DNA from: Sphingomonadales bacterium | GTDB taxonomy: Bacteria > Pseudomonadota > Alphaproteobacteria > Sphingomonadales > Sphingomonadaceae | Reading direction: 5' to 3' | Assembly (NCBI GenBank): GCA_018971065.1 | Contig: JAGWVC010000021.1 | Coordinates: 1 to 44,681 of the forward strand | DNA: 44,681 nt | In this document: positions 24,331-31,998 of the stretch, piece after piece | Layout of the letters: each line of letters opens with the position of its first letter | Position numbering within the stretch: position 1 is the stretch's first letter | The notes under the pieces: generated by a model | Seen by the model: only the letters and a program-made list of their open reading frames with translations | What the model was told of the DNA's origin: nothing | Database searches by the model: none | Made by a program: the position numbers and the translations under genes

Positions 24331-25755
24331 ATGCGCGCTGAACCGCAACCCGCCGCTTACCGGCCAGACCCCCGAATCCTGCCGTTGGCGCCCTGGCTGG
24401 CGGACGCGGTGGCGCCGGCGTCGTTTCCGCAGCACACGCTGCGCTTTCGCAACCGGCGCCACGATGCCGCCGTGGGGCTGGGCGCGCTGGACGATGACGC
24501 GTGGATCGACCACTTCGGCCGGTTCGCGCCATTGGCGGGCAATCTGCCCTCGCCGCTGGCGCTGCGCTATCACGGCCACCAGTTTCGCCACTACAACCCG
24601 CAGATCGGTGACGGGCGCGGTTTCCTGTTCGCACAGATGCGTGACGGCGACGGGCGCCTGCTGGACCTGGGCACCAAGGGTTCCGGCCAGACCCCGTGGA
24701 GCCGCGACGGCGACGGCCGGCTGACGCTGAAGGGCGCGGTGCGCGAGATCCTCGCCACCGAAATGCTGGAAGCGCTGGGCGCGAACACCAGCAAGACGTT
24801 CTCGGTGATCGAGACCGGCGAGGGCCTGTGGCGCGGCGACGAACCCTCGCCGACGCGATCCGCCGTGATGGTGCGGCTGAGCCACGGGCACATCCGCATC
24901 GGCAGTTTCCAGCGGCTGGCGGTGCTGGAAGAACGCGACCATCTGGCCGAACTGGTGAATTATGCGCTGGCCAATTTTCCCGGTCCGCTGCCGCCCGCCG
25001 ATGCGCCCGGCCGCGACGAACCGGCGGTGGTGCTGTTGCACCAGGTGGTGGAACGGCTGGCGGACATGGCGGCCAGCTATGTCGCCGCCGGTTTCGTTCA
25101 CGGCGTGCTGAACACCGACAACATGAACATCTCGGGCGAGAGCTTCGATTATGGCCCGTGGCGCTGGCTGCCCACCTGGGATGCGGGTTTCACCGCCGCC
25201 TATTTCGATCATGCCGGGCTGTACAGCTTCGGGCGCCAGGCCGAGGCGATCCGGTGGAACTGCGCGCAACTGGCCATCGCGCTGCGGCCGGTGGTGGAAG
25301 CGCCGCCGCTGATCGCCGCGCTGGAACGCTATGAGACGCTGTTCCAGCAGGCGCTGGCGCGGCGGGTGCTGTGGCGGCTGGGGGTGGAATCGCGCGGCGA
25401 GGAGGCGGACCGGACGCTGCTGACCGCTGCCGGCAACGCGATGCGCGACAGCGGCGTTTCGCCCGATGCGTTCTTCCACCACCATCGTGGTGGCCGCAAC
25501 GCCGGCAACGATGCGTTCGGCGAACTGCTGGCCGGCCATCGCCCCGTGGCCGGTGCCGCCGACGATCCGCTGTGGCAGGAAGCCGCGCCGCCGACGAACG
25601 TGATCGACGAGGTCGAGCGGATCTGGGCGGCAATCGACACTGCCGATGATTGGCAGCCGCTGCATGACCACGTTGGCGCGATACGGCGATTGGGGCAGGC
25701 TTTGGGTGAACCGCCAAGACCCGAAGGGCAGCTCGACGCTTTCCGCAATGCTTAA
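24331..25755 (+). CDS. selO: Protein adenylyltransferase SelO (YdiU)
   Basis: A 474-residue pseudokinase-fold enzyme of the SelO/YdiU family, which transfers AMP from ATP to Ser/Thr/Tyr of target proteins during redox stress. Conserved blocks: RYHGHQFRHYNPQIGDGRGFLFAQ, LDLGTKGSGQTPWSRDGDGRLTLKGAVREIL, ALGANTSKTFSVIETGE, the catalytic region VLNTDNMNISGESFDYGPW, and FGRQAEAIRWNCAQLAIAL. ATG 24331 gives the usual length; the frame is open to GTG 24271, which would collide with the divergent hydrolase promoter. The last residues (GQLDAFRNA) contain no Cys. The gene is followed by paired palindromes and an ALDH gene. Identification is firm. Confidence 0.95.
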   Translation: MRAEPQPAAYRPDPRILPLAPWLADAVAPASFPQHTLRFRNRRHDAAVGLGALDDDAWIDHFGRFAPLAGNLPSPLALRYHGHQFRHYNPQIGDGRGFLFAQMRDGDGRLLDLGTKGSGQTPWSRDGDGRLTLKGAVREILATEMLEALGANTSKTFSVIETGEGLWRGDEPSPTRSAVMVRLSHGHIRIGSFQRLAVLEERDHLAELVNYALANFPGPLPPADAPGRDEPAVVLLHQVVERLADMAASYVAAGFVHGVLNTDNMNISGESFDYGPWRWLPTWDAGFTAAYFDHAGLYSFGRQAEAIRWNCAQLAIALRPVVEAPPLIAALERYETLFQQALARRVLWRLGVESRGEEADRTLLTAAGNAMRDSGVSPDAFFHHHRGGRNAGNDAFGELLAGHRPVAGAADDPLWQEAAPPTNVIDEVERIWAAIDTADDWQPLHDHVGAIRRLGQALGEPPRPEGQLDAFRNA

Positions 25756-25795
25756 GCGTTTGGTGGGAAAATATTCAGAATGAATGCTTAAGCAT
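25747..25795. promoter_or_regulatory. Two palindromes (GCTTAAGC core) before the ALDH gene, candidate operator pair
   Basis: AATGCTTAAGC occurs twice, at 25747-25757 and 25783-25793, with centres exactly 36 bases apart. The second is a perfect 12-bp palindrome (ATGCTTAAGCAT, 25784-25795); the first differs only in its last two bases. The first copy spans the last codons and stop of selO. Spacing and dyad symmetry fit a dimeric regulator on one face of the helix; the regulator is not known. An ATG at 25794 inside the second palindrome is out of frame with the ALDH. Confidence 0.5.
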
Positions 25796-25836
25796 GTCTG
25801 GTCCGGTTCACGCCGGCATCCTTCTGGACGCATTTC

Positions 25837-27270
25837 TTGAAGCACGACGGCACGATAACGGCACAGGCAGGCGAAGTCGTCTCGATCGCCCCGGCAACGG
25901 GCGAGACGGTGTTTTGCGCGCCCGCCGGGGACGTCGATCATGCCGTGGAACGCGCCCGCAAGGCCTGGCCCGGCTGGGCCGCGCAGCCGCTGGCCAACCG
26001 CATCGAATTCCTCCGCCGCTTCGCCAACGAACTGCGCAAGGATGCCGAGCCGCTGGCGCGGATGGTGGCGCAGGAAACCGGCAAGCCGATGTGGGAAGCC
26101 ACCGCCGAAGTGGATGCGGTGATCGCGCGCGTGGAAATCGCGATCCGCGCCCACGCCGAACGCTGCCCGCAACGCAAGCTGGACAATGGCCTGAACGGCT
26201 TCACCGCCGTGCGCCACAAGCCGCACGGCGTGATGGCGGCGATAACGCCGTTCAGCCAGCCGGTGCTGGTGCCGGCCGGGCACATCATCCCGGCGCTGAT
26301 CGCCGGCAATGTCGTGATCCTGAAGCCCAGCGAGAAGACCACGGGCAGCGCCGAACTGCTGGTCAAATGCGCGCTGCGCACCGGAATGCCGGCGCCGGTG
26401 CTGCAACTGCTGGCAGGCGGGCCGGAGCAGGGCCATGCGCTGGCCATGCACGAAGGCGTGAACGGCGTGCTGTTCACCGGCTCGGCCCAAGTCGGCATTT
26501 CGCTGAACCGCAAGCTGGCGGCCCGGCCGGACAAGCTGGTGGCGCTGGAACTGGGCGGCAACAATCCGCTGGTGGTCTGGAACACCCCCAAGGTCGAGGA
26601 AGCGGCGATCCTGGTGATCCAGTCCGCATTCGCCAATGCCGGCCAGCGCTGCACCGCCGCGCGGCGGCTGGTGGTGAAGGCCACGCTATACGACGAGCTG
26701 ATGGAGACGCTGAAACGGCTGACCGACCGCCTGATCTGCGGCGCGCCCTTCGACGAACCCGCGCCGTTCATGGGCCCGGTGATCGACAACGCCACAGCCG
26801 ACGGGCTGGCCGAGAGCTTCATCGCGCTATTGAGCGCGGGCGGGCGGCCGATCCGCCACATGAAGCGTCGTGATCCGGCCCTGCCGTTCGTGGCGCCGGC
26901 GATCATCGATGTCACCGCGATTGCCGAGCTGAGCGACATGGAACTGTTCGGACCTCTGTTGCAGGTGATCCGCGTCGATGATTTCGACGAAGCGCTGAGC
27001 GTGGCCAATGCGACCCGCTATGGCCTGGCCGCCGGTCTGATCGGCGGCAGCCCGCAGGAATACAACCGCTTCTGGGCGAATGTTCGCGCCGGGCAGGTCA
27101 GTTGGAACCGGGCGATGACTGCCGACGTTCCCGGCGCGCCGCTGGGCGGTGTGGGCGTTTCGGGCAACCACCATCCCGGCTCTTTCTATGCGGCCGACCG
27201 CTGTGCCTATCCGGTCTCGTCGCTGGAACTGGAACAGCCGCGCACGACGCTGGGCGTGGGATTTTCCTGA
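25837..27270 (+). CDS. AstD-like aldehyde dehydrogenase with Ser at the oxyanion position
   Basis: About 477 residues, closest by eye to succinylglutamate-semialdehyde dehydrogenase (AstD, last-but-one step of arginine succinylation). Matching features are GQRCTAARRL with catalytic Cys272, LELGGNNPLVVW with Glu238, MELFGPLLQV, and the family C-terminus GVGVSGNHHPGSFYAADRCAYPVSSLE. Odd: the oxyanion Asn of ALDHs (in a P-[WFY]-N-[FL]-P context) is Ser140 here (TPFSQPV). The AstD GPYNFP/LPNGH and NWN(K/R)P segments are TPFSQP/VPAGH and SWNRAM, so the substrate may differ. No other ast gene is nearby. The only in-frame starts are TTG 25837 and CTG 25798, and neither has a ribosome site. ATG 25794 is in another frame; a small frameshift cannot be excluded. 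Confidence 0.8.
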   Translation: MKHDGTITAQAGEVVSIAPATGETVFCAPAGDVDHAVERARKAWPGWAAQPLANRIEFLRRFANELRKDAEPLARMVAQETGKPMWEATAEVDAVIARVEIAIRAHAERCPQRKLDNGLNGFTAVRHKPHGVMAAITPFSQPVLVPAGHIIPALIAGNVVILKPSEKTTGSAELLVKCALRTGMPAPVLQLLAGGPEQGHALAMHEGVNGVLFTGSAQVGISLNRKLAARPDKLVALELGGNNPLVVWNTPKVEEAAILVIQSAFANAGQRCTAARRLVVKATLYDELMETLKRLTDRLICGAPFDEPAPFMGPVIDNATADGLAESFIALLSAGGRPIRHMKRRDPALPFVAPAIIDVTAIAELSDMELFGPLLQVIRVDDFDEALSVANATRYGLAAGLIGGSPQEYNRFWANVRAGQVSWNRAMTADVPGAPLGGVGVSGNHHPGSFYAADRCAYPVSSLELEQPRTTLGVGFS

Positions 27271-27338
27271 CGCCCCCAATCCCCCGCCCCATCCCGGCGC
27301 GCTTGTGATGGCAGGCATCGCGGCGTAGGCGGTTTGCC

Positions 27339-28226
27339 ATGCCCCCCACACCACCCGCACGATCCCCCCGCGATGCCACCGGCCTGCAATTCGCGGTAGG
27401 TGCCTATCTGATCTGGGGCCTGCTGCCGCTTTACCTCAAGCTGCTGCATGGCATCGGCCCGGTTCAGTTCGTCGGCTGGCGGGTGGTGTTCACGCTGCCG
27501 GTGTGCCTGGCGCTGGTGACAACGACGCGGCAGGGCTGGAAGCTGGCGGCGGCGCTGCGCAATCCGCGCACGCTGGCGCTGCTGGTGCTGAGCGCGCTGC
27601 TGATCGGCGGCAACTGGCTGATCTACGTGATCGCGGTGCAGTGGGGCCACGTGATCGCCGCCAGCATCGGCTATTACATCAACCCGCTGCTGAACGTGCT
27701 GCTGGGCACGGTGTTTCTGGGCGAGACGCTGAACCGGCGGCAGTGGCTGGCGGTGGGGATTGCCGCGTGCGGCGTGGCGGTGCTGGGCTGGGGCGCGCGC
27801 GATACGCTGGGCATCAGCCTGGCGCTGGCGGTGACGTTCGGCGGCTATGGCCTGGTGCGCAAGCTGACGCCGGTCGATTCGCTGCCCGGGCTGACGGTGG
27901 AATCGCTGGTGCTGGCCGGGCCGGCGGTGCTGATGATCTGGCTGGGCGGGCCGACAGCCCACAGCGCGGGATCGATGGCGCTGCTGTCGGCCTCAGGCGT
28001 CATTACCGCCACGCCACTGCTGCTGTTTGCGGCGGCGGCGCGGCGGCTGGAGCTGTCAACGCTGGGCTTCGTGCAGTTCATCTCGCCCACCTTGCAGTTC
28101 CTGCTGGGGCTGCTGGCGTTTCACGAGCCGTTGCGGATGGCGCAGGCGCTGTGCCTGGGGCTGGTGTGGGTGGCGCTGGGCGTGTTCTGCGTCGATGTCT
28201 GGCTGAAGCGGCGGCAGGGCGTTTAG
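27339..28226 (+). CDS. rarD: EamA-family transporter RarD
   Basis: A 295-residue inner-membrane protein with about ten hydrophobic helices and the RarD signature at the start (GAYLIWGLLPLYLKLL; VGWRVVFTLPVCLAL). The middle (GNWLIYVIAVQWGHVIAASIGYYINPLLNVLLG) and the second EamA half (GFVQFISPTLQFLLGLLAFHE) also match. RarD proteins are drug/metabolite-superfamily permeases; the substrate is not established, though chloramphenicol resistance has been linked to some. The start ATG 27339 is 68 bases after the ALDH stop. The 3' end overlaps the convergent VOC gene by four bases. Identification is firm. Confidence 0.92.
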   Translation: MPPTPPARSPRDATGLQFAVGAYLIWGLLPLYLKLLHGIGPVQFVGWRVVFTLPVCLALVTTTRQGWKLAAALRNPRTLALLVLSALLIGGNWLIYVIAVQWGHVIAASIGYYINPLLNVLLGTVFLGETLNRRQWLAVGIAACGVAVLGWGARDTLGISLALAVTFGGYGLVRKLTPVDSLPGLTVESLVLAGPAVLMIWLGGPTAHSAGSMALLSASGVITATPLLLFAAAARRLELSTLGFVQFISPTLQFLLGLLAFHEPLRMAQALCLGLVWVALGVFCVDVWLKRRQGV

Positions 28227-29083
28227 AAGCGCTGGCCGACGAATTCGTGACGGGCCCCGAAGAAGTCCTCCGGTTCGATGGCGAAGCCGGCTGATATGCA
28301 GGCCTCCCCGGTGAGGCGCAGGTTCAACTTGTCGGCGAAATGGCTACGCGCCTTTGCCGGGTCTGCCACTGCCCACACCAATGCGTAGATGCCGTTCTGC
28401 GGCTTGGCCAGGAACGCGCCGAGCGGGCCGCCGGCAGGATCGTCGGGCTGAACGAACGCGACATCGGTATCGCCGATGTGGATGACGACACGGCGCGCCG
28501 GCTGCGGCTGGCTGACGCGTTCGTCGCTGACGATCTCGCCATCGACAAAGCCGGTGAAGAAGCGGATGGCGGCATCGGCATCGGCGGTAACGCAAGCGAT
28601 GTGATCGAGCGAGAGCACGCTGGCGTGATGCCCCTGCCCCACGCGCGGGTCCCAATGCGGACGGTCGTAGGGGTCGTTGGGCATCGGCGTCTCGCAGACT
28701 TCCAGCAGGACGCCACCGGTGCTTTCGGCCTTCACGAAGAAGAAGATGCCATAATCGCTGGCGGTCTTTGCGCCGCCGTCGCGGAAGATTTGCGATGCTT
28801 CCTTGCCGTTCTCCACCTTCAGTTCGAAGCTGTGAAAGGCCTGGCCGATCTTCGCGGCCATGCGGGCGTAGGGCTTGGTCATGTCGCCGGGCGTGCGGGG
28901 CGCCATCGGCTCAACCATGTGGTTGGTGACGTAGAGCAACGCGCAATCGCGGTCTTCGGCGGGGAAGTAGTTCTCGGCAAAGACGAGACCCCCGAGCGCA
29001 TCCTGGTAGCGCAGCCGGCAGCCGTAGATGTCCGTGGTGGAATGGATGGTGTGGATGATGCGGCTGACGTGGACGCGGCTCAT
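28223..29083 (-). CDS. VOC (glyoxalase-superfamily) protein
   Basis: A 286-residue cytoplasmic protein with two vicinal-oxygen-chelate-type beta-alpha-beta-beta-beta modules. Module one is HVSRIIHTIHSTTDIYGCRLRYQDALGG with FHSFELKVENG and GVLLEVCETP. Module two is LSLDHIACVTADADAAIRFFTGFV with ARRVVIHIGDTDVAFVQP. The family includes ring-cleaving dioxygenases, glyoxalases and resistance proteins; the reaction is not predictable. AAGGGAG lies just before ATG 29083; the upstream open frame is not coding. Divergent from the GFA-family gene (80-base spacer) and convergent with rarD. Length and sequence look intact. Confidence 0.8.
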   Translation of the reverse strand: MSRVHVSRIIHTIHSTTDIYGCRLRYQDALGGLVFAENYFPAEDRDCALLYVTNHMVEPMAPRTPGDMTKPYARMAAKIGQAFHSFELKVENGKEASQIFRDGGAKTASDYGIFFFVKAESTGGVLLEVCETPMPNDPYDRPHWDPRVGQGHHASVLSLDHIACVTADADAAIRFFTGFVDGEIVSDERVSQPQPARRVVIHIGDTDVAFVQPDDPAGGPLGAFLAKPQNGIYALVWAVADPAKARSHFADKLNLRLTGEACISAGFAIEPEDFFGARHEFVGQRF

Positions 29084-29163
29084 GATAATCTCCCTTGGCA
29101 GGCAAGTTGCCGTGCGGGAGCGATTGCGGCAAGTTCGCACCGGCGATTTTGGCGGAGACGGGT

Positions 29164-29655
29164 ATGGCGGATCAGGTCAGGGATGGCGGTTGCGGCTGCG
29201 GGCACGTGCGGTTTCGCGCGGTGGGCGAGCCGATTTTCGTGAACAACTGCCATTGCACGCAGTGCCAGCACCAGACCGGCGGGACGAGCGTGGTCAATGC
29301 GTTCTTCGAGAGCGAGCGGATCACCGTGACGGCGGGGGCGCTGACCGAGAACACCGTGAAGGGTGGCAGCGGCGGCCCGCATGTGATCGTGCGCTGCGCG
29401 GAATGCGGAGTGGCGGTGTTCAGTCATTACCCGCGTTTCGGGCGGCTGGGCGCCGGGGTGCGGGTGGGGGCGTTCGACGAGCCCGGCGCGTTCCGGCCCG
29501 ATGCGATCGTGCATGTGGCGGAGAAGATGCCGTGGGTGCCGCTACCGGAGGGGATTCCGGCGTTCGCGCAGTATTACAACCCGAAGGAATTGCTGGCGCC
29601 CGAGAAGTGGGAACGGATGGTGGCGCTGATGACGAAAAAGGCGGCGCAGGCCTGA
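29164..29655 (+). CDS. GFA/CENP-V family zinc protein
   Basis: A 163-residue protein of the glutathione-dependent formaldehyde-activating enzyme (GFA) / CENP-V fold. Zinc ligands are visible: CGC (10-12), NCHCTQC (29-34) and CAECG near 79. Some family members bind S-hydroxymethylglutathione, but for most the role is not known. Start ATG 29164 gives the motif at the N-terminus as in homologues; an upstream ATG at 29095 lies in the promoter spacer and adds poor sequence. It stands alone, divergent from the VOC gene and convergent with clpX. Confidence 0.88.
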   Translation: MADQVRDGGCGCGHVRFRAVGEPIFVNNCHCTQCQHQTGGTSVVNAFFESERITVTAGALTENTVKGGSGGPHVIVRCAECGVAVFSHYPRFGRLGAGVRVGAFDEPGAFRPDAIVHVAEKMPWVPLPEGIPAFAQYYNPKELLAPEKWERMVALMTKKAAQA

Positions 29656-29693
29656 GCCGCGCCGCCTCTTGAATGCGGATTTGAGGTGGCGGT

Positions 29694-30956
29694 TTACGCC
29701 GCCTCTTCCTTCTTGTCGCCCTTGAGGACGCGGACGGGTTCCTTGCGACCTTCCACAACGTCCTTGTCGATCACCACCTCGGCGATGCCGGTTTCGGTGG
29801 GGATGTCGAACATCGTATCGAGCAGCATCCCTTCGACGATCGACCGCAGGCCGCGCGCGCCGGTCTTGCGCTCGATGGCGCGCTGGGCAACGGCCTCAAG
29901 CGCCTCGTCGGTGAAGGTGAGCGTCACGTCCTCCAGCTCGAACAGCTTCTGGTACTGCTTGACCAGCGCGTTCTTCGGTTCGCGCAGGATCTTGACCAGC
30001 GCGGCGATGTCGAGGTCTTCGAGGGTGGCGATCACCGGCAGGCGGCCGACGAATTCGGGGATGAGGCCGAACTTCAGCAGGTCTTCCGGCTCGGCTTTCT
30101 GGAGCAGTTCACCGACCTTGCGCTTGTCGGGATCGGCAACGTGCGCACCGAAGCCGATCGAACGCTTCTGCAGGCGATCGGCGATGATCTTCTCGAGGCC
30201 CGCGAAAGCGCCGCCGCAGATGAACAGGATGTTGGTGGTGTCCACCTGCAGGAATTCCTGCTGCGGGTGCTTGCGACCGCCCTGCGGCGGAACCGAGGCG
30301 GTGGTGCCTTCCATCAGCTTCAGCAGCGCCTGCTGCACGCCCTCGCCCGAAACGTCGCGGGTGATCGACGGGTTTTCGGCCTTGCGGCTGATCTTGTCGA
30401 TCTCGTCGATGTAGACGATGCCGTGCTGGGCCTTCTCGACGTTGTAGTCGCTGGCCTGGAGCAGCTTGAGGATGATGTTCTCGACGTCCTCACCCACGTA
30501 ACCGGCTTCGGTGAGCGTGGTGGCGTCGGCCATCGTGAACGGCACGTCGAAGGTCTTGGCCAGGGTCTGCGCCAGCAGGGTCTTGCCCGAGCCGGTGGGG
30601 CCGACGAGCAGGATGTTGCTTTTCGACAGCTCGACGTCGCCGCCCTTGCCGCTGTGCTTCAGGCGCTTGTAGTGGTTGTGGACCGCCACCGACAGCACGC
30701 GCTTGGCGCGGTCCTGACCGATCACGTAGTCGTTCAACGTCTCGAAGATGTCCTTCGGCGTGGGAACGCCGCCGTCCTTCTTGCCGGCGATGCCCGCCTT
30801 CGTTTCCTCGCGGATGATGTCGTTGCACAGCTCGACGCATTCATCGCAGATGAACACGGTCGGCCCGGCGATGAGCTTGCGCACTTCGTGCTGCGACTTG
30901 CCGCAGAAGCTGCAGTAGAGGGTGCTCTTGGCGTCTGATCCGCTCAGTTTGGTCAT
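29694..30956 (-). CDS. clpX: ATP-dependent Clp protease ATP-binding subunit ClpX
   Basis: A 420-residue AAA+ unfoldase that feeds tagged proteins into ClpP. An N-terminal C4 zinc finger (Cys15, Cys18, Cys37, Cys40) binds adaptors and substrates. Walker A is GPTGSGKT (119-126), [10 protein letters not shown] is the pore loop, Walker B is [11 protein letters not shown], and the IGF loop for ClpP docking is seen as [10 protein letters not shown]. The C-terminal [14 protein letters not shown] is the sensor 2 region. It lies 116 bases downstream of clpP in the usual clpP-clpX order. A TATAA-containing stretch at 31009-31016 in the spacer could hold a separate promoter. Identification is firm. Confidence 0.98.
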   Translation of the reverse strand: MTKLSGSDAKSTLYCSFCGKSQHEVRKLIAGPTVFICDECVELCNDIIREETKAGIAGKKDGGVPTPKDIFETLNDYVIGQDRAKRVLSVAVHNHYKRLKHSGKGGDVELSKSNILLVGPTGSGKTLLAQTLAKTFDVPFTMADATTLTEAGYVGEDVENIILKLLQASDYNVEKAQHGIVYIDEIDKISRKAENPSITRDVSGEGVQQALLKLMEGTTASVPPQGGRKHPQQEFLQVDTTNILFICGGAFAGLEKIIADRLQKRSIGFGAHVADPDKRKVGELLQKAEPEDLLKFGLIPEFVGRLPVIATLEDLDIAALVKILREPKNALVKQYQKLFELEDVTLTFTDEALEAVAQRAIERKTGARGLRSIVEGMLLDTMFDIPTETGIAEVVIDKDVVEGRKEPVRVLKGDKKEEAA

Positions 30957-31072
30957 GCTTTATCCCGTTGCCGGTAGGGTCGGACTCAGCGAGTGTAGCC
31001 CTGCGGCGTTATAATTCAACTTTTGCGCCCTAGCCCCTGCCACCTTGACCAGGACTGAAGGCGCAAGGTTGA

Positions 31073-31753
31073 TCAATCCTTGTTGGCGTCGGCGCCGAGG
31101 GCATCCGAATCGGGGCGCGATTCGAACACCTTGTCGACCAGGCCGAATGCCTGTGCTTCGGCGGCATCAAGCCAGGTATCACGATCGAGCGCGGTTTCGA
31201 TTTCCTGCAGCGACTTGCCGGTGAACTTGACGTAGCATTCGTTGAGACGCTGGCGCAGGCGGAGAATCTCGCGCGCCTGAATCTCGATGTCGGCCGCCAT
31301 GCCGCGCGCGCCGCCCGAAGGCTGGTGGATCATGATGCGGGCGTTGGGCAGCGCGATGCGGCGGCCCGGCTCACCGGCGGCGAGCAGGAAGCTGCCCATC
31401 GAGCAGGCCTGGCCGATGCACACCGTCGAGACCTTCGGCCGGATGTACTGCATGGTGTCGTAGATCGCGAGACCGGCGGTGACGACGCCGCCCGGCGAGT
31501 TGATGTACATCGCGATGTCCTTCGACGGGTTTTCCGATTCGAGGAACAGGAGCTGGGCGACGATCAGCGAGGCCATGTGATCCTCCACCTCGCCGGTGAC
31601 GAACACGATGCGTTCGCGCAGCAGGCGGCTGAAGATGTCGAAGCTGCGCTCACCGCGGCTGGTCTGTTCGACCACCATCGGCACGAGTGCGCCGGTCACG
31701 GGGTCGATTTCAAACTTACCCTGGGCACCGCGTGCGCCGTACAGATCGATCAT
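31073..31753 (-). CDS. clpP: ATP-dependent Clp protease proteolytic subunit ClpP
   Basis: A 226-residue serine protease subunit. The catalytic triad is Ser118 (GQACSMGS), His143 (MIHQPSGG) and Asp192 ([13 protein letters not shown]), with the spacing of E. coli ClpP. A short N-terminal propeptide-like stretch precedes [26 protein letters not shown] lies seven bases before ATG 31753. ClpP assembles as a double heptamer with ClpX. It sits between tig (upstream, its terminator at 31938) and clpX, giving the common tig-clpP-clpX block. Confidence 0.98.
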   Translation of the reverse strand: MIDLYGARGAQGKFEIDPVTGALVPMVVEQTSRGERSFDIFSRLLRERIVFVTGEVEDHMASLIVAQLLFLESENPSKDIAMYINSPGGVVTAGLAIYDTMQYIRPKVSTVCIGQACSMGSFLLAAGEPGRRIALPNARIMIHQPSGGARGMAADIEIQAREILRLRQRLNECYVKFTGKSLQEIETALDRDTWLDAAEAQAFGLVDKVFESRPDSDALGADANKD

Positions 31754-31804
31754 TATGGTCCCTCTTAGACATTGGGCGTCGAGAATGGTGCCCCATTGGG
31801 GGTT

Positions 31805-31835
31805 CTTATGTCGCGTGGCCCGGCCCGATGTTCAA
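31805..31835 (-). promoter_or_regulatory. Candidate promoter of clpP
   Basis: On the minus strand: TTGAAC (31830-31835) as -35, a 19-base spacer, then CATAAG (31805-31810) as -10, about 50 bases before the clpP start. Spacer length is at the upper limit, so this is a weak call. The rest of the 31754-31998 spacer holds only the tig terminator. Confidence 0.35.
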
Positions 31836-31937
31836 GGGCGTTAACCCATCGATCGGCGGCTGGGGTGCGTTTTGGAACAAAAAGATTGCCAAACCATGCT
31901 GCCCTGCCCCCGGCAGCACCCCCAAGCCGCGCAGACG

Positions 31938-31978
31938 AAAGTGGCCCGCCGCGCACGGCCGGCGCGGCGGGCCACTTT
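31938..31978 (-). terminator. Terminator of tig
   Basis: A perfect 16-bp GC-rich stem (31938-31953 with 31963-31978) with a 9-base loop, 21 bases after the tig stop. On the minus strand the stem ends in only three T residues, so the T-tract is short. Confidence 0.75.
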
Positions 31979-31998
31979 GCGATACGCCTGGGCGATGG

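Noticed and set aside
25794..26873. Overlapping 359-residue frame starting at ATG 25794
   Set aside because: Runs out of phase with the ALDH gene, Arg/Gly-rich without domain; only its first codons are of interest for the start problem.
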